Assembly: GCA_027533395.1 (NCBI GenBank)
Contig: JAPZUF010000006.1
Coordinates: 62,001-126,000 of the forward strand
Length of the DNA: 64,000 nucleotides
Direction of reading: 5' to 3'
Source: Cyclobacteriaceae bacterium
GTDB lineage: Bacteria > Bacteroidota > Bacteroidia > Cytophagales > Cyclobacteriaceae
Positions 63,029-64,000 of the stretch are shown one piece after another. The position numbers were made by a program, and so were the translations under genes. The notes under the pieces were generated by a model. The model saw only the letters and a list, made by a program, of their open reading frames with translations, was not told the DNA's origin and did no database searches. Each line of letters begins with the position of its first letter. The stretch's first letter is position 1.

Positions 63029-63805
63029 TTATCGGATCCCGTTTGCTTTCTTAATGTACAACTCTAATGCACCAGTCATAGAAGGTGCATTGGGCAGTGG
63101 GGCTTCAATATCTAAAATTAAACCGGCATCGCGTGCTGCTTTGGCTGTTGTAGGTCCAAACGCTGCTATTCTTGTATTATTTTGTTTGAATTCCGGGAAG
63201 TTTTGAAACAACGATGTTATACCTGATGGACTAAAGAAGGCTAGAATATCGTAAAAAACTTCTTTTAAATCCGATAAGTCTGCTGCCACCGTGTGGTAAA
63301 TGATAGCTTCTGTATGATTATATCCGTTATTTTTTAGAAAATCTGGTATATCATTTTTTCTGATATCTGAGCAAGGGAAAAGGTATTTCTCGTTTTTATG
63401 TTTCTTTAGCAACTCTAATAAGTCCTGCGCAGTTTTAAGCCCAGTAAAGATTTTTCTTTTTCTAATTACAATATATTTCTGCAAATAATTAGATGTCTGT
63501 TCCGATACGCAGAAGTATTTCATTTCTGGTGGCATCTCTAATTTAAGTTCTGCACAAATGGTAAAGAAATGATCTACGGCATTACGACTTGTAAAGATGA
63601 TAGCAGTATGCTGAAGTATATCAATCTTTTGTTTCCTGAATTCTTTTACCGGAACTGGCTCTACCTGAATAAAAGGCCTGAAATCAATTTTAAGATTGAA
63701 TTTCTCTGCCAGCTTAAGATAAGGTGAGTTGGGATCAGATGGGGCTTCTTGGGTGACTAGAATGCTTTTAACTTTTCGCATTCTATCCGTTTGGGTTTCA
63801 CTCAT
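63029..63805 (-). CDS. hemD: Uroporphyrinogen-III synthase
   Basis: The 258-residue protein is a HemD-like two-domain fold: ILVTQEAPSDPNSPYLKLAEKF, IIFTSRNAVDHFF, LFPCSDIRKNDIPDFL, and the C-terminal FFSPSGITSLFQNF, AAFGPTTAKAARDAGL. It makes uroporphyrinogen III for haem. The order DUF4271-hemD-porP is common in Bacteroidota. Confidence 0.9.
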   Translation of the reverse strand: MSETQTDRMRKVKSILVTQEAPSDPNSPYLKLAEKFNLKIDFRPFIQVEPVPVKEFRKQKIDILQHTAIIFTSRNAVDHFFTICAELKLEMPPEMKYFCVSEQTSNYLQKYIVIRKRKIFTGLKTAQDLLELLKKHKNEKYLFPCSDIRKNDIPDFLKNNGYNHTEAIIYHTVAADLSDLKEVFYDILAFFSPSGITSLFQNFPEFKQNNTRIAAFGPTTAKAARDAGLILDIEAPLPNAPSMTGALELYIKKANGIR

Positions 63806-63823
63806 ATCAACACAGGTCGGACT

Positions 63824-64000
63824 TTAATACAGAAGTTTAAAAATGATTAGTGAGGGTACAATTTCTGTGACACAAAGGTAAGAAAATAAATGAAACAGAC
63901 CGAGTTGAACTTTATTAGCAACTTTAAAAATTGCGATTACATTCCAAATTAGTGTGCCAAATAATACAACCCGCATCAAAATTGATAACCAATTGGGATG
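63824..64000 (-). CDS. DUF4271 membrane protein, C-terminal fragment
   Basis: This is the last 58 residues of a gene that begins outside the window. I translated the reverse strand; it ends FHLFSYLCVTEIVPSLIIFKLLY, the conserved C-terminal helix of DUF4271 proteins, which are inner-membrane proteins usually placed just upstream of hemD. The stop is 18 bp before the hemD start. The function of the family is unknown. Confidence 0.7.
   Translation of the reverse strand, partial: HPNWLSILMRVVLFGTLIWNVIAIFKVANKVQLGLFHLFSYLCVTEIVPSLIIFKLLY

Noticed and set aside
63873-63880. Promoter for hemD inside the DUF4271 end
   Set aside because: TACCTTTG matches a -7 box on the minus strand, but no TTG lies at the right spacing and the site is within coding sequence.

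Overview
The window is a piece of a Bacteroidota chromosome. Supporting evidence is the complete type IX secretion/gliding core (gldK-L-M-N with a PorP/SprF gene, plus SprE/PorW), the alternative GlmU-like protein, type B L31, TTG-N19-TAnnTTTG promoters, and an ATP synthase cluster without the beta and epsilon genes. A Cytophagales-like host is plausible but not proven. No rRNA, tRNA or CRISPR array was seen.

Layout. 1-5842: holB (partial), glmU-like, rpmE2, an outer-membrane barrel protein, an MsbA-like exporter and a small membrane protein. 5843-6693 and 33775-34467: the two halves of comM (yifB). 6694-33774: a 27,081-bp Tn7-like transposon inside comM. It is bounded by 5-bp target duplications (TTAGT) and by 25-bp terminal inverted repeats beginning TGTTAATT that match at 23 of 25 positions. 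Removing the element and one TTAGT copy restores a 512-codon comM frame exactly.

The transposon carries an overlapping tnsA-tnsB-tnsC-tniQ operon at its right end. A divergent TnsE-like gene sits alone at the left end, reading inward. Between them, all on the minus strand, lies cargo rich in defence families: an OLD-type ATPase/TOPRIM nuclease next to a TraB/TIKI-like protein; a membrane KAP NTPase; an operon of two TIR-like proteins, a caspase-like protease and a three-helix membrane protein (resembling type IV Thoeris); an AIPR abortive-infection protein between two unknown genes; a lipoprotein plus T9SS-exported subtilisin pair; and a controller / fused restriction-modification / specificity operon (BcgI-like).

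34468-64000 is ordinary chromosome: a LuxR-type regulator, DUF4199 and DUF1801 proteins, a sulfide-handling cluster (sqr, tusE-like, dsrE2-like), DinB, M14 peptidase, photolyase and DUF2805, the ATP synthase genes atpB-E-F-H-A-G with assembly proteins, bactofilin, M23 peptidase, sprE, a class A PBP, uvrC, gldNMLK, porP/sprF, hemD and the end of a DUF4271 gene. The T9SS genes here fit with the transposon cargo protease, which carries a T9SS sorting tail. The most interesting material is the transposon: its architecture (comM target, remote TnsE-like gene, terminal repeats running into the tnsA start codon) and the multi-gene candidate defence operons it carries.
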